Part shown: positions 1-7,391 of the stretch, piece by piece
Numbering within the stretch: position 1 is the first letter of the stretch
Layout: each line of letters starts with the position of its first letter
Assembly (NCBI RefSeq): GCF_002224675.1
Contig: NZ_NMPZ01000012.1
Span: 38,555 to 102,554 of the forward strand
Direction: 5' to 3'
Source: Segatella copri
GTDB taxonomy: Bacteria; Bacteroidota; Bacteroidia; Bacteroidales; Bacteroidaceae
DNA length: 64,000 nt
Program-made: the position numbers and the translations under genes
Notes under the pieces: generated by a model
Database searches by the model: none
Told to the model about the DNA's origin: nothing
Seen by the model: the letters and a program-made list of their open reading frames with translations, nothing else

Positions 1-179
1 GAGTTACCTCCAAGCTCATCTACGACAACCTGAAACCAGGCGTAGAGAAGAGCATGATTCACAAGGAAGAAGTACTCGACCTGGTGAAGAGCCGTGACTT
101 CGACGTACTCGTCGTTCTGGGAGCTGGAGATCTGGACAACTATGTTCCAGAAATCACAAAGATTCTAGAATCAAAATAA
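1..179 (+). CDS. murC: UDP-N-acetylmuramate--L-alanine ligase, C-terminal end (partial)
   Basis: Only the last 58 codons are in the window, read from base 3 to a TAA at 177-179. The tail contains DVLVVLGAGDLDNYVPEI, the glycine-rich C-terminal segment of Mur ligase domain 3 as found in MurC. MurC adds L-alanine to UDP-MurNAc in the cytoplasm, an early step of peptidoglycan synthesis. Its position directly before ftsQ-ftsA-ftsZ matches the Bacteroidota division/cell-wall cluster and supports the call. The 5' end lies outside the window, so length and catalytic residues cannot be checked. Confidence 0.85.
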   Translation, partial: VTSKLIYDNLKPGVEKSMIHKEEVLDLVKSRDFDVLVVLGAGDLDNYVPEITKILESK

Positions 180-200
180 GCCCCCGGAGACAGGGGCTTA
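177..200 (+). terminator. Hairpin after murC
   Basis: TAAGCCCC (177-184) and GGGGCTTA (193-200) form a perfect 8-bp stem with an 8-nt loop, overlapping the murC stop codon. No T-run follows, so it may be a weak terminator, an attenuator or an mRNA 3'-end stabiliser inside the division operon. Confidence 0.4.
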
Positions 201-223
201 TGCAAACAAGAACAAAGTAATCA

Positions 224-1018
224 ATGCATATCAATTGGCAGAAAACCCTACTCATCACCCTGGATGTTGCACTGGCAACCTATCTGGGATTCGCTTTCAC
301 CAAGTTTAACAAACCTGATGAAAAGGGAATGCTATGCACCAAGGTGAACATCAACATTGAGGATGAGATGACCAACGGCTTTCTGAATGCAAAGGAAATC
401 AAGAAGAGACTGGAGATAAAAAAGCTCTATCCCCTGGAGAAACCGCTGAACAACGTAAACGCCAGAAAGATAGAGGAAACCTTAAAGACCAGTCCCTTCG
501 TGAAGACCGCAGAATGCTACAAGACGCAAGACGGACTGGTGGATATCTACCTCACCCAGCGTATGCCAATTGTGAGAATCAAGAGCATCAACAACGAGGA
601 CTACTATATAGATGATCATTATCAGGTAATGCCCAACACCAACTATACGAGCGACATCATCATCGCCACAGGCAACATCAACAAATGGTTTGCCCAGAAA
701 TACATATCGCTGGTAAGCAAGACCCTGATGAAGAACAATCTTTGGAGAAATCAGATAGAGCAGATCAACGTACTGCCCGACAGGGGCATTGAACTGGTGC
801 CACGAGTAGGAAACCACATTATATATATAGGTAACCTGCCGGAAAGCAATATCATCAGCAAAAGAGAACAAGATGTAGAAGACTTCATCAACAAGAAGAT
901 GGACCGTCTGGAAAAGTTCTACAAATATGGTCTCTCTCAAGCTGGCTGGAACAAATACTCATACATCAACATCGAGTTTGACAACCAGATAATTTGCACA
1001 AAGCATCATAACAGCTAA
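224..1018 (+). CDS. ftsQ: Cell division protein FtsQ/DivIB
   Basis: A 264-residue bitopic protein: short cytoplasmic N-terminus, one membrane segment at about residues 8-26, then a POTRA-like periplasmic region (NARKIEETLKTSPFVKTAEC, about 78-98) and a beta domain. FtsQ links early (FtsA/FtsZ) and late (FtsB/L/W/I) divisome proteins. The family is poorly conserved; the call rests on this topology and on the place between murC and ftsA. It probably shares a transcript with murC and ftsA, with a 39-base gap to ftsA. Confidence 0.88.
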   Translation: MHINWQKTLLITLDVALATYLGFAFTKFNKPDEKGMLCTKVNINIEDEMTNGFLNAKEIKKRLEIKKLYPLEKPLNNVNARKIEETLKTSPFVKTAECYKTQDGLVDIYLTQRMPIVRIKSINNEDYYIDDHYQVMPNTNYTSDIIIATGNINKWFAQKYISLVSKTLMKNNLWRNQIEQINVLPDRGIELVPRVGNHIIYIGNLPESNIISKREQDVEDFINKKMDRLEKFYKYGLSQAGWNKYSYINIEFDNQIICTKHHNS

Positions 1019-1057
1019 TTTTATAATTGAAACAGAAAAAGATAATATATAAAGACT

Positions 1058-2512
1058 ATGCCAAAGGAATTTATTGTAGCTATCGAGCTTGGCTCATCTA
1101 AGATGACAGGTATAGCTGGTCAGAAGAATTTAGACGGCAGCATCACCGTGCTGGCTACCGTCGAAGAAAACTCGTCTTCTTGTATCAGAAAGGGTGTTAT
1201 CTATAACATCGACAAAACATGCCAGTGCCTCACTAGCATCATCAAGAAGTTGAAGAACTTCCTCAAACAAGATATTACCCAGGTTTACGTGGGTGTAGGA
1301 GGCAGATCTATCAGAAGCCTCAAGAACGTCATCGTGAAAGATCTGCCAGGCGCATCTATCATCTCGCAGGATATGATTAATGAGCTGATGGACATCAACC
1401 GCAACATGACTTATCCAGACCAAGAAATTCTTGACGCTGCAACACAGGAATACAAGATAGACAACCAGTACCAGATTGACCCTGTAGGCATACAGTGCAG
1501 CCATCTGGAAGGTATCTTCCTGAATATCCTTTGGCGCAAGAACTTCTATAACAATATCAACACCTGCTTCGAGAATGCAAATATCTCGATTGCGGAGATG
1601 TATCTCGCACCACTGGCTATGGCAGACAGCGTATTGACCGACTCTGAGAAGAGAGCCGGATGTATGCTCGTTGACCTGGGCGCCGACACCACTACCGTAT
1701 CCGTGTACTACAAGGGTATCCTGCGCCATCTCTCTGTCATCCCATTGGGTGGAAACAACATCACCAAGGACTTGACTTGCCTCCAGCTCGAGGATGCTGA
1801 TGCAGAAAAGATGAAGCTGAAATATGCAAAGGCCTACACCGATATCAGCAATATCGACCCAACACTCAACTACTCTGTTGACAAGGACAGAACCATAGAG
1901 AGCAAAAAGTTTATCGAGATTGTAGAGGCTCGTGTGGAGGAAATCGTAGAAAATGCATGGTTCCAGGTACCTGTAGAATTCTCTGATAAGCTGATGGGGG
2001 GTATCATCCTCACCGGCGGTGGAAGCAATATGCCTGAAATCGATAAGGTATTCAAGACTCATACCCATATTGACAAGGTACGCATCGCGAAGTTTGTTAC
2101 CCAGACAGTCAACTCAAAGGATCCTAAGATCACCAATCATACAGGTATGATGAATACCGTATTGGGACTCCTGGCTAAGGGCGACATGAACTGCGCAGGC
2201 AGCGAATTCAACAATGACCTCTTCGACAACCTCGACAACCGTCCTACAACAGGAACAGGTTCTGAAGCCCACAAGGCTCCTCGCAACCCGAACGAGACAG
2301 TAGGCACCGGCGTGGTATTGACTGCAGCCGAAAAGCTGAAGGCTGAAGAAGAGGCTCGCCGCAAGAGAGAACAGGAAGAGGAAGAGGCAAGACTCCTGGC
2401 TGAAAAGGAAGCTGAGGAAGAAGCAAAACGCAGAAAAGAGAACAGCCTCGTTCACAAGTTCATGAGAGGATTCAAGAAATTCGTGAAGGATACCATCTCT
2501 GAGGAAGAATAA
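1058..2512 (+). CDS. ftsA: Cell division protein FtsA
   Basis: A 484-residue actin-fold ATPase that tethers FtsZ to the inner membrane. The N-terminus VAIELGSSKMTG is the phosphate-1 loop, LVDLGADTTTVSV (about 207-219) the phosphate-2 motif, and GGIILTGGGSNMPEI (about 314-328) the adenosine motif. After about residue 410 there is a highly charged Glu/Lys/Arg stretch likely to form a helix, then HKFMRGFKKFVKD, an amphipathic membrane-targeting helix at the C-terminus. ftsZ starts 27 bases downstream, consistent with one operon. Confidence 0.95.
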   Translation: MPKEFIVAIELGSSKMTGIAGQKNLDGSITVLATVEENSSSCIRKGVIYNIDKTCQCLTSIIKKLKNFLKQDITQVYVGVGGRSIRSLKNVIVKDLPGASIISQDMINELMDINRNMTYPDQEILDAATQEYKIDNQYQIDPVGIQCSHLEGIFLNILWRKNFYNNINTCFENANISIAEMYLAPLAMADSVLTDSEKRAGCMLVDLGADTTTVSVYYKGILRHLSVIPLGGNNITKDLTCLQLEDADAEKMKLKYAKAYTDISNIDPTLNYSVDKDRTIESKKFIEIVEARVEEIVENAWFQVPVEFSDKLMGGIILTGGGSNMPEIDKVFKTHTHIDKVRIAKFVTQTVNSKDPKITNHTGMMNTVLGLLAKGDMNCAGSEFNNDLFDNLDNRPTTGTGSEAHKAPRNPNETVGTGVVLTAAEKLKAEEEARRKREQEEEEARLLAEKEAEEEAKRRKENSLVHKFMRGFKKFVKDTISEEE

Positions 2513-2539
2513 TATAATCATATTTTAGAATAGACTATT

Positions 2540-3877
2540 ATGCTAGATAACACAAATACTCCACATATTCTGGACTTTGGAGAGCCAGAAAAGGAAAACA
2601 GCATCATCAAGGTGATTGGTGTAGGTGGTGGCGGTGGTAACGCTGTCAACCACATGTACCGTGAAGGCATCCACGACGTAAGCTTCGTATTGTGTAACAC
2701 TGATAATCAGGCACTCAACGATTCTCCAGTACCTGTACATCTGCAGTTGGGCAAGGAAGGTCTGGGAGCCGGCAACAAGCCAGCCAAGGCTCGCCAGGCT
2801 GCCGAGGAAACCCTGGAGGAAATCAAGCACATGCTGAACGACGGCACCAAGATGGCTTTCATCACTGCCGGAATGGGTGGTGGTACCGGTACTGGTGCTG
2901 CGCCTGTCATCGCAAGAGTGAGCAAGGAACTCGGAATTCTTACCGTTGGTATCGTAACCATTCCTTTCCGCTTCGAAGGTCCTAAGAAGATCGACCAGGC
3001 ACTGGATGGTGTAGAAGAGATGTCAAAGCACGTAGATGCGCTGCTGGTTATCAACAACGAGCGTCTCCGCCAGATTTATCCAGACCTCGCAGTACTCGAT
3101 GCCTTCGGAAAGGCAGACGACACCTTAAGCGTTGCAGCAAAGAGTATTGCTGAAATCATCACCGTTCACGGACTCATCAACCTTGACTTCAACGACGTGA
3201 AGACCGTATTGAAGGATGGTGGCGTTGCCATCATGAGTACTGGTTACGGTGAAGGTGAAGGTCGTGTCAAGAAGGCGATTGAGGATGCATTGAACTCACC
3301 TTTGCTCAACGACAACGATGTATTCAACTCCAAGAAGATCTTGCTGAGCATTGCTTTTGCCAGTGAGAAGAAGGACAATCCTGGTTTGACCATGGATGAG
3401 ATGAACGATGTAAACGACTTCATGGAGAAGTTTGGAGATGACTTCGAGTTGAAGTGGGGACTCGCCATTGATCCAGAGTTGGGCAGCCGTGTCAAGGTTA
3501 CCGTATTGGCAACAGGTTTCGGACTCGAAGACGTAGAGGGAATGAACCGCCACATGAAGAAACATACAGAAGAGGAAGCTCGCCGTATCGCAGAAGAGGA
3601 AGAGACAAGGGCAGAGCGTCAGAACAGACGCGAGCGCTACTATGGTTCAGACGGCAACTCTACCCAGTATAAGCGTCATCCACACATCTTCCTGTTCCGT
3701 CCTGAGGATCTCGACAACGAGGATGTAATCCTTCAGGTAGAGAACACACCAACCTTCAAGCGCACCCGTCAGACTCTCGAAGACATCCGCAATCTGGCTT
3801 CTGGCAATGCAGAAACGGAGGAGGCTAAGAAGAAAGACGATAACGACACAGTACAGGGAGTCATCAGCTTCGCCTAG
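2540..3877 (+). CDS. ftsZ: Cell division protein FtsZ
   Basis: A 445-residue tubulin-like GTPase that forms the division ring. The N-terminal GTPase domain has KVIGVGGGGGNAVNHM (about 23-38), the tubulin signature GMGGGTGTGAAPVIA (about 110-124) and the T7-loop segment NLDFNDVKTV (about 214-223) that completes catalysis in the next subunit. Residues about 335-365 form a very charged linker rich in Glu and Arg, followed by a long tail ending VQGVISFA. I cannot identify a canonical C-terminal FtsA-binding peptide by eye. The gene ends 11 bases from the end of convergent recO, with no clear terminator between them. Confidence 0.97.
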   Translation: MLDNTNTPHILDFGEPEKENSIIKVIGVGGGGGNAVNHMYREGIHDVSFVLCNTDNQALNDSPVPVHLQLGKEGLGAGNKPAKARQAAEETLEEIKHMLNDGTKMAFITAGMGGGTGTGAAPVIARVSKELGILTVGIVTIPFRFEGPKKIDQALDGVEEMSKHVDALLVINNERLRQIYPDLAVLDAFGKADDTLSVAAKSIAEIITVHGLINLDFNDVKTVLKDGGVAIMSTGYGEGEGRVKKAIEDALNSPLLNDNDVFNSKKILLSIAFASEKKDNPGLTMDEMNDVNDFMEKFGDDFELKWGLAIDPELGSRVKVTVLATGFGLEDVEGMNRHMKKHTEEEARRIAEEEETRAERQNRRERYYGSDGNSTQYKRHPHIFLFRPEDLDNEDVILQVENTPTFKRTRQTLEDIRNLASGNAETEEAKKKDDNDTVQGVISFA

Positions 3878-3888
3878 GGAACCGTTCC

Positions 3889-4614
3889 TTAAGCGAACAA
3901 CTCCTGTAGAACAGAAAAGCTTTTCAGTTCCGGGAATCCCGGAACATGAATCCTATAATATTGCAATATCACCTCTACACAGCGGTTTCGATCCAATCGG
4001 GACATGGTGTAGAGGTGCATTGTTTCATAGCTCAGGCGAAGCAGCCCCAACATACGCAAAGAATCCTCTTTATTTAAATAATGTACGTGTGTAGGCACGA
4101 AGGATACAAAGCGGCCTTCCTCCAAGTCGAAGAAATCGCCATGCGCACCACTCTCAAGGTTAGGCGAAAATCCAAGAAAGAAGGTTAGCCGAACCATAAA
4201 GACAATATGGAAATTGGCATAATTCCCCTGTGCCTGGTCGAGCCACGCCACACTCTCCTCTATGAAGGAAAACAATGGAACATTCACCTGCTCGTTCCTG
4301 GTGGCTTGCCCCAAAAGCTCTGCCAGAAACATAGACATCGCCAACTTGTAAGGCGAAAAGGGAAGATCCACAAAGGGAAGAGCGATGGATACATCCTTCA
4401 ATCGCTGCAAGTTAGCTTTCGGACGATGATCGAACTCCAGGTTGAGAATCATCAAGGGCTGAAACAGCTGACGCTTCATCTTCGCCTTAGAAGACTTGGG
4501 TATTTTGACCATAAAAGAGACTCTGCCCAACTTTTCGGTGAAGAAATCCACGATAAGTTGTGCATCCCCATACTTAATGGTTTGCAGTACGATAGCTCTA
4601 GTTTTTACTTCCAT
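3889..4614 (-). CDS. recO: DNA repair protein RecO
   Basis: A 241-residue protein starting MEVKTRAIVLQTIKYGDAQLIVDFFTE, the OB-fold N-terminus of RecO; the middle part is the helical region. RecO loads RecA on SSB-coated single strands with RecR in gap repair. The frame stays open 27 codons upstream, but that extension is hydrophobic and lacks a RecO-like sequence, so the internal ATG at 4612-4614 is taken as the start. It converges on ftsZ and diverges from tRNA-Glu. Confidence 0.88.
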   Translation of the reverse strand: MEVKTRAIVLQTIKYGDAQLIVDFFTEKLGRVSFMVKIPKSSKAKMKRQLFQPLMILNLEFDHRPKANLQRLKDVSIALPFVDLPFSPYKLAMSMFLAELLGQATRNEQVNVPLFSFIEESVAWLDQAQGNYANFHIVFMVRLTFFLGFSPNLESGAHGDFFDLEEGRFVSFVPTHVHYLNKEDSLRMLGLLRLSYETMHLYTMSRLDRNRCVEVILQYYRIHVPGFPELKSFSVLQELFA

Positions 4615-4688
4615 TTTGTCTATAATTATTAAAAAACAGGGCAAAATTACAAAAAAACAAGCATTTAGCGAAAATTTTCGCGGAAAAA

Positions 4689-4720
4689 TTTGCAAGATTC
4701 AAATAAAAGTAGTAACTTTG
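4689..4720 (+). promoter_or_regulatory. Bacteroidota-type promoter for tRNA-Glu/rpsT
   Basis: TTTG at 4689-4692, 20 bases, then TAACTTTG at 4713-4720, an exact TTTG-N20-TAnnTTTG match. Transcription would start near 4727, about 12 bases before the tRNA. Confidence 0.8.
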
Positions 4721-4738
4721 CACCCGCAAATAAGCAAT

Positions 4739-4810
4739 GGTCCCTTCGTCTATCGGTTAGGACGAGAGATTTTCATTCTCTAAAGAGCAGTTCGACTCTG
4801 CTAGGGACTA
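4739..4810 (+). tRNA. tRNA-Glu (anticodon UUC)
   Basis: A cloverleaf can be drawn: acceptor GGTCCCT/AGGGACT, anticodon stem AGAGA/TCTCT with loop TTTTCAT giving anticodon TTC, and a T-loop containing GTTCGACTC. The 3' CCA is not fully encoded (discriminator A, then CAAAC). It lies between a perfect promoter and rpsT. Confidence 0.95.
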
Positions 4811-4847
4811 CAAACATTAATAAAGAATATAAAAATAAAACATAGAG

Positions 4848-5102
4848 ATGGCAAATCACAAATCATCAGTAAAGAGAATCCGTCAGGACAAGAAGAAGGC
4901 TTTGCATAACAAGTACTATGCAAAGACTATGCGCAATGCCGTTCGCAAGTTGCGCAACATGACTGACAAGGAGGAGGCTGCAAAGCTCTATCCTACAGTA
5001 CAGAAGCTTTTGGACAAGTTGGCTAAGATCAACGTTATTCACGAGAACAAGGCTGCAAACTTGAAGTCTGGTCTTACACAGCACATCGCTAAGTTGGCCT
5101 AA
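4848..5102 (+). CDS. rpsT: 30S ribosomal protein S20
   Basis: An 84-residue, Lys/Arg-rich all-helical protein starting [22 protein letters not shown] and ending in [14 protein letters not shown], the usual S20 ends. S20 binds 16S rRNA early in 30S assembly. The gene follows tRNA-Glu by 37 bases and very likely shares its promoter, and it is closed by a strong terminator. Confidence 0.96.
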   Translation: MANHKSSVKRIRQDKKKALHNKYYAKTMRNAVRKLRNMTDKEEAAKLYPTVQKLLDKLAKINVIHENKAANLKSGLTQHIAKLA

Positions 5103-5129
5103 CTTCCAAGTTAAAGCAAAAGAGATAAA

Positions 5130-5176
5130 TAAGGCTGCTATCCTTCATAAAGGGGTTGCAGCCTTACTCTTTTTTA
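5130..5176 (+). terminator. Rho-independent terminator of rpsT
   Basis: TAAGGCTGC (5130-5138) pairs with GCAGCCTTA (5158-5166), and CTCTTTTTTATA follows. Confidence 0.85.
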
Positions 5177-5271
5177 TACCCCTTCGACCTTCGACACATC
5201 ACCACCTTACTTTTTTCTCCTTTTTCGCTAATTTTCACAAAGAAAACTAGCTGTTTCTCAGCTTTTTTTTG

Positions 5272-5279
5272 TATCTTTG
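5272..5279 (+). promoter_or_regulatory. -7 box of gyrB promoter
   Basis: TATCTTTG matches TAnnTTTG and lies 25 bases before the gyrB ATG. No convincing TTTG is found at the -33 distance. This box overlaps an in-frame TTG at 5277, which rules that TTG out as the gyrB start. Confidence 0.65.
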
Positions 5280-5303
5280 CACGGAAATAAGACAATTCTA
5301 AAA

Positions 5304-7274
5304 ATGGCAGAAAATCAAAACACCGCAAATAATTACTCAGCGAGCAACATCCAGGTTCTTGAAGGCTTGGAAGCTGTCCGCAAACGTCCGGCAATGTACA
5401 TTGGAGACATTTCCGAAAAGGGTCTTCACCACCTGGTAAACGAGACCGTTGATAACTCTATCGACGAGGCGATGGCTGGTTACTGTACCGACATCGAGGT
5501 TACCATCAATGAGGACAACTCTATCACCGTAGAAGACAATGGCCGTGGTATCCCTGTGGATATGCACGAGAAGCTTCATAAGTCAGCCCTCGAAGTCGTA
5601 ATGACCGTGCTCCACGCCGGTGGTAAGTTCGACAAGGGTTCCTACAAGGTTTCTGGAGGTTTGCACGGTGTGGGTGTAAGTTGTGTAAACGCACTTTCTA
5701 CTCACATGTTGTCACAGGTCTTCCGTGGTGGCAAGATCTACCAGCAGGAATACGAGAAGGGTAAGCCTCTCTATCCGGTAAAGGTGGTAGGCGAGACCAA
5801 CAAGCGCGGTACACGCCAGCAGTTCTGGCCAGACCCAACAATCTTTACTCACACTGTCTATAAGTGGGACATCATCGCCAACCGTATGCGCGAGTTGGCA
5901 TTCCTCAACGCGGGTATCAAGATTACTCTGAGAGATCTGCGCCCAGACGAGGACGGAAAGACCAAGGAGCAGGTTTTCCATGCGAAGGATGGTTTGAAGG
6001 AATTCGTTCGCTACGTGGATCGCCATCGCACCCACCTCTTCGATGACGTCATCTACCTGAAGACAGAGAAGCAGGGTATTCCTATTGAGATTGCCGTGAT
6101 GTACAACACAGACTATTCAGAGAATATCCACTCATACGTGAACAATATCAACACCATCGAGGGTGGTACCCACCTGACTGGTTTCCGTATGGCGTTGACC
6201 CGTACCCTGAAGGCTTACGCAGAAGCTGACCCAGCCATCTCTAAGCAGATTGAGAAGGCAAAGGTAGAGATTGCACCAGAAGACTTCCGCGAGGGTCTTA
6301 CCGCCGTTATCTCTATCAAGGTAGCAGAACCTCAGTTTGAGGGCCAGACCAAGACCAAGCTCGGAAACAGCGAGGTACAGGGCGCCGTTCAGCAGGCTGT
6401 AAACGAAGCTTTGTCTGATTACCTGGAGGAACATCCAGACGAGGCTAAGCGCATCTGCGAAAAAGTTGTCCTGGCTGCTACAGCACGTATCGCTGCCCGC
6501 AAGGCACGCGAGAGCGTACAGCGCAAGAACTTCATGACTGGTGGCGGTCTTCCTGGTAAGCTTGCCGATTGCTCTATGAAGGATCCTAAGGAATGCGAGA
6601 TTTTCCTCGTCGAGGGTGATTCCGCTGGTGGTTCTGCCAAGCAGGGCCGCGACCGTTTCCGCCAGGCTATCCTCCCATTACGTGGTAAGATTCTGAACGT
6701 AGAGAAGGTTCAGTGGCATAAAGTCTTCGAAGCAGAGTCTGTCATGAACATCATCCAGAGTATCGGAGTTCGCTTCGGTGTAGATGGTGAGGACAGCAAG
6801 GAAGCCAACACAGACAAGCTGCGTTACGACAAGATTATCATCATGACCGATGCCGACGTCGATGGTTCCCACATCGACACACTGATCATGACATTGTTCT
6901 ATCGCTTCATGCCTAAAGTTATCGAGGAAGGCCACTTGTATATCGCTACCCCACCTCTCTACAAGTGTACTTACCGCAGCAAGGTAAGCGAATATTGCTA
7001 TACAGAACAGCAGCGCCAGGCTTTCATCGACAAGTATGGCGATGGCACCGAAGATAAGAATATCCACACCCAGCGATACAAAGGTTTGGGTGAGATGAAC
7101 CCAGAGCAGCTTTGGGAAACCACTATGGACCCAGCAACACGCTTGCTCAAGCAGGTTACCATCGAGAATGCAGCTCAGGCTGACGAGATTTTCTCTATGC
7201 TGATGGGCGACGATGTGGAGCCACGCCGAGAGTTCATCGAGCAGAACGCAACATACGCCAATATCGACGCATAA
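5304..7274 (+). CDS. gyrB: DNA gyrase subunit B
   Basis: A 656-residue type IIA topoisomerase ATPase subunit. The GHKL ATPase has NETVDNSIDEAM near residue 48, DNGRGIPVD near 80 and GGLHGVGVSCVNALS near 120. The TOPRIM part has ILPLRGKILNVEK, EGDSAGGSAKQGRDR and the metal-binding DADVDGSHI. The C-terminus has QRYKGLGEMNPEQLWETTMDP, typical of GyrB rather than of distant paralogues. With GyrA it introduces negative supercoils. The start is the ATG at 5304 (MAENQNTANNYSASNIQVL), because the earlier in-frame TTG is inside the promoter. Confidence 0.97.
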   Translation: MAENQNTANNYSASNIQVLEGLEAVRKRPAMYIGDISEKGLHHLVNETVDNSIDEAMAGYCTDIEVTINEDNSITVEDNGRGIPVDMHEKLHKSALEVVMTVLHAGGKFDKGSYKVSGGLHGVGVSCVNALSTHMLSQVFRGGKIYQQEYEKGKPLYPVKVVGETNKRGTRQQFWPDPTIFTHTVYKWDIIANRMRELAFLNAGIKITLRDLRPDEDGKTKEQVFHAKDGLKEFVRYVDRHRTHLFDDVIYLKTEKQGIPIEIAVMYNTDYSENIHSYVNNINTIEGGTHLTGFRMALTRTLKAYAEADPAISKQIEKAKVEIAPEDFREGLTAVISIKVAEPQFEGQTKTKLGNSEVQGAVQQAVNEALSDYLEEHPDEAKRICEKVVLAATARIAARKARESVQRKNFMTGGGLPGKLADCSMKDPKECEIFLVEGDSAGGSAKQGRDRFRQAILPLRGKILNVEKVQWHKVFEAESVMNIIQSIGVRFGVDGEDSKEANTDKLRYDKIIIMTDADVDGSHIDTLIMTLFYRFMPKVIEEGHLYIATPPLYKCTYRSKVSEYCYTEQQRQAFIDKYGDGTEDKNIHTQRYKGLGEMNPEQLWETTMDPATRLLKQVTIENAAQADEIFSMLMGDDVEPRREFIEQNATYANIDA

Positions 7275-7291
7275 AGCGAGCACCATATATT

Positions 7292-7326
7292 GGGGGCAGA
7301 CTCTGCAGGAGTCTTCCCCCTTTTTT
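7292..7326 (+). terminator. Rho-independent terminator of gyrB
   Basis: GGGGGCAGACTC (7292-7303) and GAGTCTTCCCCC (7309-7320) form a 12-bp stem with one mismatch, followed by six T. Confidence 0.9.
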
Positions 7327-7391
7327 AGGTTGCCGCCTTCAAAAAGCAACAACCCCGACATCATGTTTTTACAACTAACAAAACTAAATTT

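Noticed and set aside
4207..4783. Plus-strand ORFs across recO
   Set aside because: They overlap the recO coding sequence and the promoter and tRNA-Glu gene and show no family features.
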